Assembly: GCA_964577935.1 (NCBI GenBank)
Contig: CAZOAJ010000007.1
Span: 57,896 to 121,895, forward strand
Direction of reading: 5' to 3'
Length of the DNA: 64,000 bases
Source: JABDGV01 sp964577935
GTDB lineage: Bacteria; Chlamydiota; Chlamydiia; Chlamydiales; FEN-1388
This document shows, one piece after another, positions 35,315 through 43,010 of the stretch. The first letter of the stretch is position 1, and each line of letters begins with the position of its first letter. The translations under genes and the position numbers were made by a program. Below the pieces are notes generated by a model, which saw nothing but the letters and a program-made list of their open reading frames with translations, was not told the origin of the DNA and did no database searches.

Positions 35315-35896
35315 TTATGTATCTACAGCCTTATTAAATGAGAGTATGGCTATCGTGACAGGTAGCGCTATAATGGCCCCCGTATATTGTGCAATTGTAG
35401 CAGGAAGATTTCTAGGTGTATCCCGATCATCTAAATTAGAGCCTGTTTGTTTTAAGCTCGCGAAGACGAATAGAGCTGTTCCAAAGAGGCTCGTAAGCGG
35501 GCTTATAATGGCTAAGCCTGTAGATATCACCCCGATGCTCGCAAAGAATGCTGCTTTTCCAAATGCCAACGCCTTGTTAAAGGCTGTTAAGGTGCCTGTG
35601 TTGGTCGATTGATTCTGAGAGATATTTTGTTTGGGGAGAGTGTCGTGCTGCTTATATTGAGAAGGAGGCGTAAGTGGTATGCTTTCAAATTCCGTACTAC
35701 TAACAACTGTTGGATAGATATTCTCATGCTGAGGCTGACTTTCAGGCAGTATGCTTTCAATTTCCTTTTTGTCTTGAGATATCTCTTGTAGATCTTTAAG
35801 AACATCCGAGGGAGTTTGAGCTGAATCGATAGCCTCAGGATGCTGCGCAGGAGAAGAAATTTGCGGATAAATAGGATTTATAGGTGAATGGCTCAT
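35315..35896 (-). CDS. Inc-like protein with a hydrophobic hairpin
   Basis: The 193-residue protein has a Pro, Gln and Ser-rich N-terminal half (about 110 residues, disordered) and a bilobed hydrophobic region. The first lobes are AFFASIGVISTGLAIISPL and SLFGTALFVFASL, and a further segment IAQYTGAIIALPVTIAIL follows. Two close membrane segments with a cytosolic N-terminus are the hallmark of chlamydial inclusion-membrane (Inc) proteins, which use the type III system. It is a candidate only. It ends the minus-strand cluster with a TPR chaperone-like gene and another Inc-like gene upstream. Confidence 0.65.
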   Translation of the reverse strand: MSHSPINPIYPQISSPAQHPEAIDSAQTPSDVLKDLQEISQDKKEIESILPESQPQHENIYPTVVSSTEFESIPLTPPSQYKQHDTLPKQNISQNQSTNTGTLTAFNKALAFGKAAFFASIGVISTGLAIISPLTSLFGTALFVFASLKQTGSNLDDRDTPRNLPATIAQYTGAIIALPVTIAILSFNKAVDT

Positions 35897-35914
35897 ACTA
35901 GATCTCCTTTCTTC

Positions 35915-36685
35915 TTATTTGCTTAATTTTGTTTTGCAGGCCGCAATGCGTTGTTTGATATCCGCTTCAAGAGCCTGACTGCTGAAATCGGGGTTCTCTT
36001 TCAAAATTTCAAACGCACGTTCTAGAAGGTCTAAAGATGCTTGTGGTTCCCTCTTGGCATCGCAAGCATTTGCAGCCCAGATGAGAGGCCATGGAGTGTT
36101 GCTTCTTAATGATGTTGCGATATAGTAGGCAAGAATTGCCTTGTCATAATCCTTATGGTGATAGGATGCATGTCCATAGCCAATCCAAGAGGTGTATTCT
36201 TGAGGATTAAGAAGACAGATAAGATTAAAGGCTTTTTGAGCCTCATCATATTTTGATTCAGAAAGAAGTGATGAGCCGGCTTTGAGAAGGGCTTTGAGTG
36301 TCTGAGTGCTCATTGTCTTGAATTGAGGAGGCGACTGAAGGTTGTTTTCAACGCTTTTTTGTACCGCTGCATCAAAGCTTTCTTTCGTTACACCCTTTCC
36401 AAGGTCAATAAGTTCGCGCCGTACTGCCTCATTATTGATCTCTCCATCCGTTCTTGAAAGGAATTCGATTTTGTCAAGAAGGATTTGAGCGGCATGTACT
36501 AGGTCGTTGGTGAGTATTTCAAATTCCGCTATAGCTTGTGCCTCAAATTGCTTTGCTTTGGCCTCGGGAGTTGTGAGTGCTTTATTCGGGGCCAAATTTT
36601 CTGCCTGCATAAGAGCTAAAGTCTTTACTGAATTTTGGAGAATTTCCGTTAACTCCTTTCCTAAAACAGCTTCGATTTTTGACAT
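35915..36685 (-). CDS. LcrH/SycD-like TPR protein, candidate type III secretion chaperone
   Basis: The 256-residue protein starts at 36685 (MSKIEAVLGK), preceded by AGAGGTGAC. The C-terminal half carries tetratricopeptide repeats: ALLKAGSSLLSESKYDEAQKAFNLICLLNPQEYTSWIGYGHASYHHKDYDKAILAYY and following. The length, repeat number and GHAxYHHKDYDKA pattern resemble class II chaperones of the SycD/LcrH/CesD type that bind translocators. The N-terminal extension of about 120 residues is helical and longer than in known SycD. It lies 18 bases upstream of one Inc-like gene. Confidence 0.78.
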   Translation of the reverse strand: MSKIEAVLGKELTEILQNSVKTLALMQAENLAPNKALTTPEAKAKQFEAQAIAEFEILTNDLVHAAQILLDKIEFLSRTDGEINNEAVRRELIDLGKGVTKESFDAAVQKSVENNLQSPPQFKTMSTQTLKALLKAGSSLLSESKYDEAQKAFNLICLLNPQEYTSWIGYGHASYHHKDYDKAILAYYIATSLRSNTPWPLIWAANACDAKREPQASLDLLERAFEILKENPDFSSQALEADIKQRIAACKTKLSK

Positions 36686-36843
36686 GTCACCTCTGTATGC
36701 TTTTCGATGTAGGTATAGCACAAATATATAAATAAAGTTTTACACAAGAAAATGTGTTAATTGAAAATTTCAAAAAAGATGGAGGTGTTGAGGATGGCTT
36801 GAAAATATTCGCTTCTTTAGAGCTTAACGAAGAATATTATGGA

Positions 36844-37323
36844 TTATTGTGAACTAGAGTCGAGCTTCCGGAATTCGCGTATTGCTTTGTTTGCTATTAA
36901 ATAAGGCAGGGTCATAAGTTCCCCAATTATTATTGCTGTCTTATTGAATATCATGCTTGGGCTTGCTTCTGGAGTCTTTGGATCATGGGCTTTTTTAAAT
37001 TTTTGGACCTCAGTCGCATCTGCAAGTCTTCTATGTGCTGCGAAAATTATCAAAATCCCTGAATGTACGATAGGAAAAAACATGACCGCAATAAACATTG
37101 ACGGAATAGCAATGCCTGCGAGCATGATTTTCTCGAGCGTTTGTGGAAGGGCTCTTTGAAAGCTTCGTAGGTTCTCTTGAGAATTTATGCTGTTATCGTT
37201 GTCTTCATCATTTACGCTATCGATACCATTAGGAACAACGCTACTTGGAGGTTCTTGTCCGATGTGGGAAGGAGGACTTGGTATGTTTTCCCGGTTATTA
37301 TCTAATGGAGTGAGGCTATGCAT
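36844..37323 (-). CDS. Inc-like protein with a hydrophobic hairpin (paralogous layout)
   Basis: The 159-residue protein has the same layout as the one at 35315-35896: a Pro, Ser and Asn-rich N-terminus (about 60 residues) followed by closely spaced hydrophobic segments (IMLAGIAIPSMFIAVMFF and VHSGILIIFAAH) and a later IIIGELMTLPYLIANKA. This is again Inc-like. The sequences are only weakly similar to each other. It is separated from the chaperone gene by about 160 bases, and from the assembly gap by 218 bases. Confidence 0.6.
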   Translation of the reverse strand: MHSLTPLDNNRENIPSPPSHIGQEPPSSVVPNGIDSVNDEDNDNSINSQENLRSFQRALPQTLEKIMLAGIAIPSMFIAVMFFPIVHSGILIIFAAHRRLADATEVQKFKKAHDPKTPEASPSMIFNKTAIIIGELMTLPYLIANKAIREFRKLDSSSQ

Positions 37324-37486
37324 ATATGTTTTTTTGTAAAGTTGGTTAATCTTGTTTCAAGCGTTTAACTATTCAAATCTGCATTCCTTAGGTCCCTTGG
37401 CTTAATTATATAATATTTATTTTAATCCTTTAAACAAGAATGTTGGTGATGTCTCAATCAAGTGAGGGGATTTATTTTCGATTGGA

Positions 37487-37541
37487 AAAATAAAAAACCC
37501 CTACAAGGCCCTAAAGGGATCTTTGTAGGGGTTTTTGCACT
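37487..37541. repeat. 55-bp copy flanking the assembly gap (left)
   Basis: This 55-bp string, which contains a complete hairpin terminator (ACCCCTACAA ... TTGTAGGGGT), is identical to 37642-37696 on the other side of the gap. The 100 N at 37542-37641 lie between. Identical ends of exactly 55 bp are what a de Bruijn assembly with k=55 would leave at adjacent contig ends. Confidence 0.85.
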
Positions 37542-37641
37542 NNNNNNNNNNNNNNNNNNNNNNNNNNNNNNNNNNNNNNNNNNNNNNNNNNNNNNNNNNN
37601 NNNNNNNNNNNNNNNNNNNNNNNNNNNNNNNNNNNNNNNNN
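37542..37641. other. Scaffold gap of 100 N
   Basis: Exactly 100 N separate two identical 55-bp flanks. Round length suggests a default scaffolding gap rather than a measured one. Any reading frame across it is meaningless. Confidence 0.99.
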
Positions 37642-37696
37642 AAAATAAAAAACCCCTACAAGGCCCTAAAGGGATCTTTGTAGGGGTTTTTGCACT
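37642..37696 (-). terminator. Terminator of the str operon (right 55-bp copy)
   Basis: The stem is AAAAACCCCTACAA (37648-37661) with TTGTAGGGGTTTTT (37678-37691), a perfect 14-bp match over a short loop that itself contains CCCTAAAGGG. On the minus strand it ends in TTTTT. It lies about 100 bp downstream of rpsJ and would end the rpsL-rpsG-fusA-rpsJ transcript. Confidence 0.8.
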
Positions 37697-37796
37697 GAGA
37701 GGTCGAGCAAGAATATCAGCGCTGCTTTATCTGCTCCAAGGTTTGAACTCTTGTTGCAATAAGCCGCGTAGGTTTATCTTTGCTTTACCTCAAGCA

Positions 37797-38174
37797 CTAA
37801 GCAGCACGGATCTTGATATCTACGCCAGCTGGAAGAGTGAGCGTTTTAAGCGCATCAATCGTCTTGGAGGTTGGGTTCAAGATATCAACGAGTCTCTTAT
37901 GCGTTCTGATTTCGAATTGCTCGCGTGACTTTCGGTCTACGTGAGGGGAACGAAGAACTGTGTAGATCTCGCGCTTTGTTGGAAGCGGGATTGGACCTAC
38001 GACAGCGGCACCAGTGCGCTTCGCCGTTTCGACAATGTCTAGAGTCGATCGATCGAGGGATCTTTGATCGTACGACTTTAAGCGAATTCGAATCTTCTGA
38101 CGAAGCGGTTTTGCCTGCTTTTCTTGCTTGTGCTTTTCAGGCTTATCTTGCTTTGCTTGCTTGGCCATAACCAT
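37797..38174 (-). CDS. rpsJ: 30S ribosomal protein S10 with N-terminal Lys/Gln extension
   Basis: S10 binds 16S rRNA in the 30S head and acts in antitermination. The core is intact: QKIRIRLKSYDQRSLDRSTLDIVETAKRTGAAVVGPIPLPTKREIYTVLRSPHVDRKSREQFEIRTHKRLVDI, then LTLPAGVDIKIRA. The predicted 125 residues are about 20 more than the usual length because of a Lys, Gln and Glu-rich N-terminus (MAKQAKQDKPEKHKQEK). Starts at 38174 or 38168 are both possible; the first abuts the fusA stop. Confidence 0.97.
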   Translation of the reverse strand: MVMAKQAKQDKPEKHKQEKQAKPLRQKIRIRLKSYDQRSLDRSTLDIVETAKRTGAAVVGPIPLPTKREIYTVLRSPHVDRKSREQFEIRTHKRLVDILNPTSKTIDALKTLTLPAGVDIKIRAA

Positions 38175-40265
38175 CTACTTCTTCATGATTTCTTCTTTGA
38201 TTTTCGCAGGAACCGGTTCAAAGTGGCTCGGCTCCATTGTATAGGTCGCACGACCAGATGATAGCGATCGAAGTTGGGTTGAATACCCGAACATTTCGCT
38301 CAATGGCACTTGTGCGTGGATGATCTGCGTTCCGCCTTTCAAGGACTCTTGTCCCATGATTCGGCCGCGTCGTCGGTTCAAGTCGCCCATCACGTCGCCC
38401 AATGAAACATCAGGGGAGATGACATCAACTTTCATAATCGGCTCAAGAATAGTTGGTTGGCACTTCTTAGCAGCTTCTTTGACTGCCATAGATCCGCAGA
38501 TCTTAAATGCCAATTCGCTCGAGTCGACTTCATGATAGGAACCGAAAACGATTACAGCTTTGACGTCAACCAATGGGTATCCTGCAAGAACGCCGCTTGC
38601 GAGGCCTTCTTCCATACCCTTGATAACCGCTGGAATGTATTCTTTTGGAATGACACCGCCGACGATCTTGCTGACAACTTCATTGCCTTGACCGCGTTCG
38701 TTAGGCTCCATTTCAATTTCAACGTGCGCATACTGACCACGACCACCAGACTGCTTAACAAACTTCGTTTGTGCTGCGCCAGATGTTGCAATCGTTTCTT
38801 TGTATGCAACTTGAGGTTTACCAACGGTCGCTTCAACGCTGAACTCGCGTATCATTCGGTCGTAGATAATCTCAAGGTGAAGTTCGCCCATACCAGAAAT
38901 GATGGTTTGACCCGTTTCTTCGTTTGTGGAAACTCGGAATGTTGGATCTTCATCAGATAGGGATGATAAAGCAAAAGCAAGCTTTTCACGGTCAGCTTTT
39001 GATTTTGGCTCAATCGCCATTGAGATAACAGGTTCTGGGAACTCCATCTTCTCGAGAACGAGAGGATGATCAGGATGACAAAGAGTATCGCCTGTTGTTG
39101 CCTTTTTCAAGCCGACGCAAGCTGCAATATCTCCAGCATAGAACTCATCTCGCTCTTTACGCTGGTTAGCGTGCATTTCGAGAAGTCGAGAAACGCGCTC
39201 TTTTGTGTCTTTTGTGGAGTTTAAAAGAGTGCTTCCCTTTGTTAAAGTTCCGCTGTAAACGCGCAGATAGGTGATACGGCCGACATATGGGTCGGACATG
39301 ATCTTGAACGCAAGCGCTGCAAGAGGTTGGTTGTCTTCAGGCTTAAGAACGAGCTCTTTATGAGTGTCGATCTCGTACCCACGAACGTTGCCTCTGTCAA
39401 TTGGCGATGGCATCCAGCTAACAACAGCATCAAGAAGTTGTTGAACACCCTTGTTTTTGAACGCGCTTCCGCAAAGAACTGGAACAAGTTTATTCGAGCA
39501 AACAGCTTTTCGAATCGCTGCATGTATCTCTGCAGGAGTGATGCTGTCTTGATTTTCAAGTACTTTGTTCAAGAAGACGTCATTCGTATCATCGAGCGTT
39601 GCGAGGTCTTCGAGAAGTTCCGTGCGCATTTCTTTGCATTTCTCAAGAATGTCTGCAGGAATTTCTTCTTCGGACCAATCAGCACCGAGGGACTCATCAT
39701 GAAAGAGATATGCTTTCATAGTGATGAGGTCAACCATGCCTTTAAAGCCGCCTTCTGACCCGATTGGGTGGTGGACTGGCCAAGCGTTTGCGCCGAGCTT
39801 GTCTCTGATTGTGTCGAGGGCTGCAAAGAAGTCTGCGCCAGTTCGATCCATCTTGTTGACGAATGCGATTCGTGGCACACCGTACTTATCAGCTTGTCTC
39901 CAAACAGTTTCAGACTGTGGTTCAACACCAGATACTGCGCAAAATACAGCAACAGCACCATCAAGAACTCGAAGGCTGCGTTCAACTTCAATAGTGAAGT
40001 CAACGTGGCCTGGAGTATCAATGATGTTGATACGTGCATCTTTCCAGAATACTGTGGTTGCAGCAGAAGTGATCGTAATGCCGCGTTCTTGCTCTTGGAC
40101 CATCCAGTCCATTGTAGCTGCGCCTTCGTGTACTTCACCCAGCTTATGTGTACGGCCGGTGTAGTACAGGATACGCTCTGAAGTCGTCGTCTTACCAGCA
40201 TCGATGTGTGCCATGATGCCGATATTGCGGACGTTCTCTAATTTATCGTTTTGTGGTCTTGCCAT
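38175..40265 (-). CDS. fusA: Elongation factor G
   Basis: The 696-residue translational GTPase moves tRNA and mRNA through the ribosome and helps recycling. It has all five domains: G1 AHIDAGKTTTSERILYYTG, the switch region DWMVQEQERGITITSAATT, G3 DTPGHVDFTIEVERSLRV, G4 NKMDRTGADF, and domain IV TVGKPQVAYKETIATSG. The length is normal. It is the third gene of the str operon, 32 bp after rpsG. Confidence 0.99.
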   Translation of the reverse strand: MARPQNDKLENVRNIGIMAHIDAGKTTTSERILYYTGRTHKLGEVHEGAATMDWMVQEQERGITITSAATTVFWKDARINIIDTPGHVDFTIEVERSLRVLDGAVAVFCAVSGVEPQSETVWRQADKYGVPRIAFVNKMDRTGADFFAALDTIRDKLGANAWPVHHPIGSEGGFKGMVDLITMKAYLFHDESLGADWSEEEIPADILEKCKEMRTELLEDLATLDDTNDVFLNKVLENQDSITPAEIHAAIRKAVCSNKLVPVLCGSAFKNKGVQQLLDAVVSWMPSPIDRGNVRGYEIDTHKELVLKPEDNQPLAALAFKIMSDPYVGRITYLRVYSGTLTKGSTLLNSTKDTKERVSRLLEMHANQRKERDEFYAGDIAACVGLKKATTGDTLCHPDHPLVLEKMEFPEPVISMAIEPKSKADREKLAFALSSLSDEDPTFRVSTNEETGQTIISGMGELHLEIIYDRMIREFSVEATVGKPQVAYKETIATSGAAQTKFVKQSGGRGQYAHVEIEMEPNERGQGNEVVSKIVGGVIPKEYIPAVIKGMEEGLASGVLAGYPLVDVKAVIVFGSYHEVDSSELAFKICGSMAVKEAAKKCQPTILEPIMKVDVISPDVSLGDVMGDLNRRRGRIMGQESLKGGTQIIHAQVPLSEMFGYSTQLRSLSSGRATYTMEPSHFEPVPAKIKEEIMKK

Positions 40266-40297
40266 GCTATCTTTTAAGTTACCTCACAAGATCCAGT

Positions 40298-40771
40298 TTA
40301 CCACTTATAATGGGCAAAGGCTTTGTTAGCTTCGGCCATTCTGTGGGTGTCATCTTTCTTCTTGATTGTGGTCCCTTGGTTGTTATAGCAATCTGCTAAC
40401 TCAAGAGCCAACGCCTCTTCCATGGCTTTGCCAGGTTTTGCACGTGAGTGGTTGATAATCCAGCGCATCGCTAGAGAAATCTGACGGCTTGCAGGTATTT
40501 CTACCGGTACCTGATAGGTAGCGCCGCCGACTCGTCGTGATTTAACTTCGAGAGTTGGTTTTGCGTTATCAAGTGCAATTTGAAAGGCTTCATAGGGGTT
40601 TTCTGCCTTAACACGCTTAGAAAATCGGTCAAGAGCATTATAGATGATCCGCCGTGAAGTAGACTTCTTGCCATCAACCATCACTTTGTTGATGAATTTG
40701 GCTAAAAGTGTGCTTCCATAGACAGGATCAGGAGCAGTTTCTCGCGCAACTGCTCGTCGTCTTCGTGACAT
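40298..40771 (-). CDS. rpsG: 30S ribosomal protein S7
   Basis: The 157-residue protein nucleates the 30S head. Conserved segments are DPVYGSTLLAKFINKVMVDGKKSTSRRIIYNALD, NAKPTLEVKSRRVGGATYQVPVEI and RAKPGKAMEEALALELADCYNNQGTTIKKKDDTHRMAEANKAFAHYKW. In Escherichia coli S7 also represses its own operon by binding the rpsL-rpsG spacer; the long structured spacer upstream here (40772-41049) is in the same position. Confidence 0.99.
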   Translation of the reverse strand: MSRRRRAVARETAPDPVYGSTLLAKFINKVMVDGKKSTSRRIIYNALDRFSKRVKAENPYEAFQIALDNAKPTLEVKSRRVGGATYQVPVEIPASRQISLAMRWIINHSRAKPGKAMEEALALELADCYNNQGTTIKKKDDTHRMAEANKAFAHYKW

Positions 40772-41049
40772 AGGTCCCTCAAAATCAGTTTAACTCAAAT
40801 ATGCTGTACAGCACGTCTTTGAGTTCCTTGTAACAAAATATACAGATCGACAATCGGTGTTTATTCACCTGATGAGAATAATTCTCATCATGCGCGAGAT
40901 GTAGGTCTCTTTCATTGATGTAAAAGAGGCATATATCTCGGGCGAGGAATGCATATGTAATGCGTTCCTAAAACGTTACTTCCAGAGCATGCCTGTTCAA
41001 AACAGGCTCCTCAATAGGGCCTTACAACTTGTGTTGACAAGTTAAAGCC
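40772..41049 (-). promoter_or_regulatory. Long hairpin-rich rpsL-rpsG spacer, candidate autoregulatory RNA
   Basis: This 278-nt untranslated spacer carries a series of inverted repeats. In coordinate order: TGCTGT-ACAGCA (40802-40813), TGATGAGAAT-A-ATTCTCATCA (40870-40890), a longer imperfect stem CGAGAT...ATCTCG (about 40895-40940), GGAATGCAT/ATGCGTTCC (about 40946-40968), GCCTGTT-CAA-AACAGGC (about 40991-41007) and AACTTGT-GTTG-ACAAGTT (about 41026-41043). No reading frame is evident. Its size and structure suggest a regulatory RNA in the spacer between the two ribosomal genes. Confidence 0.6.
40870..40890. promoter_or_regulatory. Fur-box-like palindrome inside the rpsL-rpsG spacer
   Basis: The core TGAGAAT-A-ATTCTCA (7-1-7) matches the Fur-type consensus TGATAAT-N-ATTATCA at 12 of 14 arm positions. 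A loop of one base cannot fold as an RNA hairpin without opening several pairs, so a DNA operator is the better reading. It could instead be chance within a structured region. Confidence 0.35.
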
Positions 41050-41421
41050 TTATTTTGGTTTTTTCGCTCCGTACTTGGATCGTGATTGCTTTCGCTCCTT
41101 AACAGGGGCGCAGTCCAAAACACCGCGAACGATGTGGTAGCGTACACCAGGAAGGTCCTTTACTCGACCGCCTCGAACAAGCACAATGCTATGCTCTTGT
41201 AGGTTGTGGCCTTCACCGCCGATATAGGCAATAACTTCTTGACCAGTTGAAAGTCGAACCCAGGCTACTTTTCGAAGAGCAGAGTTCGGTTTCTTTGGAG
41301 TCTTCGTCTTGACTTGGACACAGACTCCACGTTTTTGTGGGCAAGATTGAAGCGCAGGAGACTTGCTCTTGTACTTCTTTAGCCTTCGTGGTTTGCGAAC
41401 AAGTTGGTTAATTGTTGGCAT
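41050..41421 (-). CDS. rpsL: 30S ribosomal protein S12
   Basis: The 123-residue protein sits near the decoding centre. Conserved stretches are MPTINQLVRKPRR, CPQKRGVCVQVKTKTPKKPNSALRKVAWVRLS, the streptomycin-associated PNSALRK and the ASP-loop GGRVKDLPGVRYHIVRG, and RKQSRSKYGAKKPK at the end. The Lys residues at the classic streptomycin-resistance sites are present (TKTPKKPNS; RVKDLPG). It begins the str operon, 176 bp downstream of scpB on the same strand. Confidence 0.99.
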   Translation of the reverse strand: MPTINQLVRKPRRLKKYKSKSPALQSCPQKRGVCVQVKTKTPKKPNSALRKVAWVRLSTGQEVIAYIGGEGHNLQEHSIVLVRGGRVKDLPGVRYHIVRGVLDCAPVKERKQSRSKYGAKKPK

Positions 41422-41597
41422 TCAAATATCTCCATACGTTTTCCTGAAACAAAATTGGGAAAACAACTGAAGAACGATAGCAGTTTTATGTATCTAAAGT
41501 CGAGTCGTTTTATTCGCGCGCTTTATCCGAATAGGTCGAGCTATTTAGATTCTGCAACAATCAATGGCTTTATGAGATATAGGTATTGATTCATCTA

Positions 41598-42146
41598 TTA
41601 ACGGTGTAACACTTCCGATTCAATCTGTTTTTGAGTAAATAAATCTTCGAGATTTTTTAATCCGAATAATTGAAGAAAATTGTTTGTTGTTCCAAAGAGC
41701 GTTGGTCTGCCTATGGTTTCTTTTCTTCCTTTTGATTCGATTAAATTTCGTTCAATAAGCTGTTGGACGAGATGGGATGATTCAACCCCTCGGATATGGT
41801 CGATTTCTGAGCGTGTGACCGGCTGCCGATAAGCGATAATGGCGAGGACTTCAAGAATTTGAGGGGAAAGTTCGGATCTGCCATGAGCGTTGCTGAGATT
41901 TTCAATAAAGGGGATGTAGGCATCTTTGGTTTGAAGGATGTACCCACCTGCAACTTCTCGTATTTCGAAGGCTCTTGATATGTAGGATATTTTCAGCTCG
42001 CAGATGGCATCAAAAATCCAGCTTATTGGGACTTCGTATATAGCTCCAATAATTTTATGCAGATCTTCAGTCGAAAGGGGGTCATGTGTTGCAAAAAGGA
42101 TGGCTTCAATAATAAGAGGAAGTTGAGGTTGAATTTCTTCAAGCAT
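41598..42146 (-). CDS. scpB: Segregation and condensation protein B
   Basis: The 182-residue protein is the winged-helix kleisin partner of the SMC complex. It shows IIEAILFATHDPLSTEDLHKII, AGGYILQTKDAYIPFIENL and LEVLAIIAYRQPVTRSEIDHIRGVESSHLVQQLIERNLIESKGRK, followed by RPTLFGTTNNFLQLFGLKNLEDL, typical for ScpB. Its start overlaps the end of scpA by eight bases. Confidence 0.96.
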   Translation of the reverse strand: MLEEIQPQLPLIIEAILFATHDPLSTEDLHKIIGAIYEVPISWIFDAICELKISYISRAFEIREVAGGYILQTKDAYIPFIENLSNAHGRSELSPQILEVLAIIAYRQPVTRSEIDHIRGVESSHLVQQLIERNLIESKGRKETIGRPTLFGTTNNFLQLFGLKNLEDLFTQKQIESEVLHR

Positions 42147-42885
42147 AGATAACTTCTATTTGGAGGTTGTTTTGATCGCTTGTATTCAGATTGTCAAAGA
42201 GAGCTCGTAAATTCCCCTGTTTGATCAACTCTAAAATAACCAAGAATCGGTTGATTTGGCGTTCGCGAGATAAGTTGTCAAAGAGAGAAACGAAGGAGAG
42301 TCTTCCTGAAGAAAGAAGCTGTATGAGACTTTGTTTTTCCTCTTCATAGGTGATTTCTTCTTTAGGGATATGCTTTTCTTGAGGGGTTGATTTGGCTATG
42401 ATTTTTTTAAAATAGTCCTGAAGGTCTTTGAGAGATGCGGACGTTGTGGTTTCTCGACTTCGTTGTGGTAGCGGGTATTTGGGGCGAAAAGCTTTTCCGT
42501 TTTGCGTTTTTTGTAATCTCTCAAGAAGGGATGCAACTGCCTGTGATTTTTGGAGTTGTTCAAAAGATTCTAAGAGGGTTTTGAGTTCTTTTTCTTCTAT
42601 TTCAAATTCATCTGGCAGCTTCTCTTTTGTGAGAGCGATGCTTTTTAATACATGGAGCCATGCCGCTTCGTGAGTAAACGAAGATTTGTTATCAACGTCA
42701 TGACTTCCCTGTTGAAGAAATTGAGAAATTACTTCAAGCAGTGGAATTTTTCTCGTGTCGATTTCCTCTTTAGAAGCAAGTGAGAGAAGAAGTTCGAATG
42801 GACCAGAAAAGTCTTCTAGTTTACAAGGAAAATCTTGAATCGAGTAGCCGAATTGAGGCATAGAGCTTATATTTCCTACAACCAC
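42139..42885 (-). CDS. scpA: Segregation and condensation protein A (kleisin)
   Basis: The 248-residue kleisin bridges SMC heads in chromosome condensation. It has CKLEDFSGPFELLLSLASKEEIDTRKIPLLEVISQFL, the N-terminal kleisin motif, and a C-terminal winged helix (RLSFVSLFDNLSRERQINRFLVILELIKQGNLRAL). Spacing and overlap with scpB indicate an operon. It is divergent from the tail-specific protease, 125 bp apart. Confidence 0.93.
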   Translation of the reverse strand: MVVGNISSMPQFGYSIQDFPCKLEDFSGPFELLLSLASKEEIDTRKIPLLEVISQFLQQGSHDVDNKSSFTHEAAWLHVLKSIALTKEKLPDEFEIEEKELKTLLESFEQLQKSQAVASLLERLQKTQNGKAFRPKYPLPQRSRETTTSASLKDLQDYFKKIIAKSTPQEKHIPKEEITYEEEKQSLIQLLSSGRLSFVSLFDNLSRERQINRFLVILELIKQGNLRALFDNLNTSDQNNLQIEVIYA

Positions 42886-43010
42886 GCTCTCATCCTAGGA
42901 CACCAAGAACAAAATCTGCCAAGATTGAGTTAATGATGAGCTGAAGAGCTTAAAAAAACAGGTTACGAATTCGGGTGGAAAAGGAGCAACTACTTAATGC
43001 GAGGTATCCC

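Noticed and set aside
37462..37683. Open frame spanning the 100 N gap
   Set aside because: It joins unknown bases and two copies of a terminator; its translation is an artefact.
39721..40201. Several long frames opposite and inside fusA
   Set aside because: Shadows of the highly conserved fusA coding frame; no start signals.
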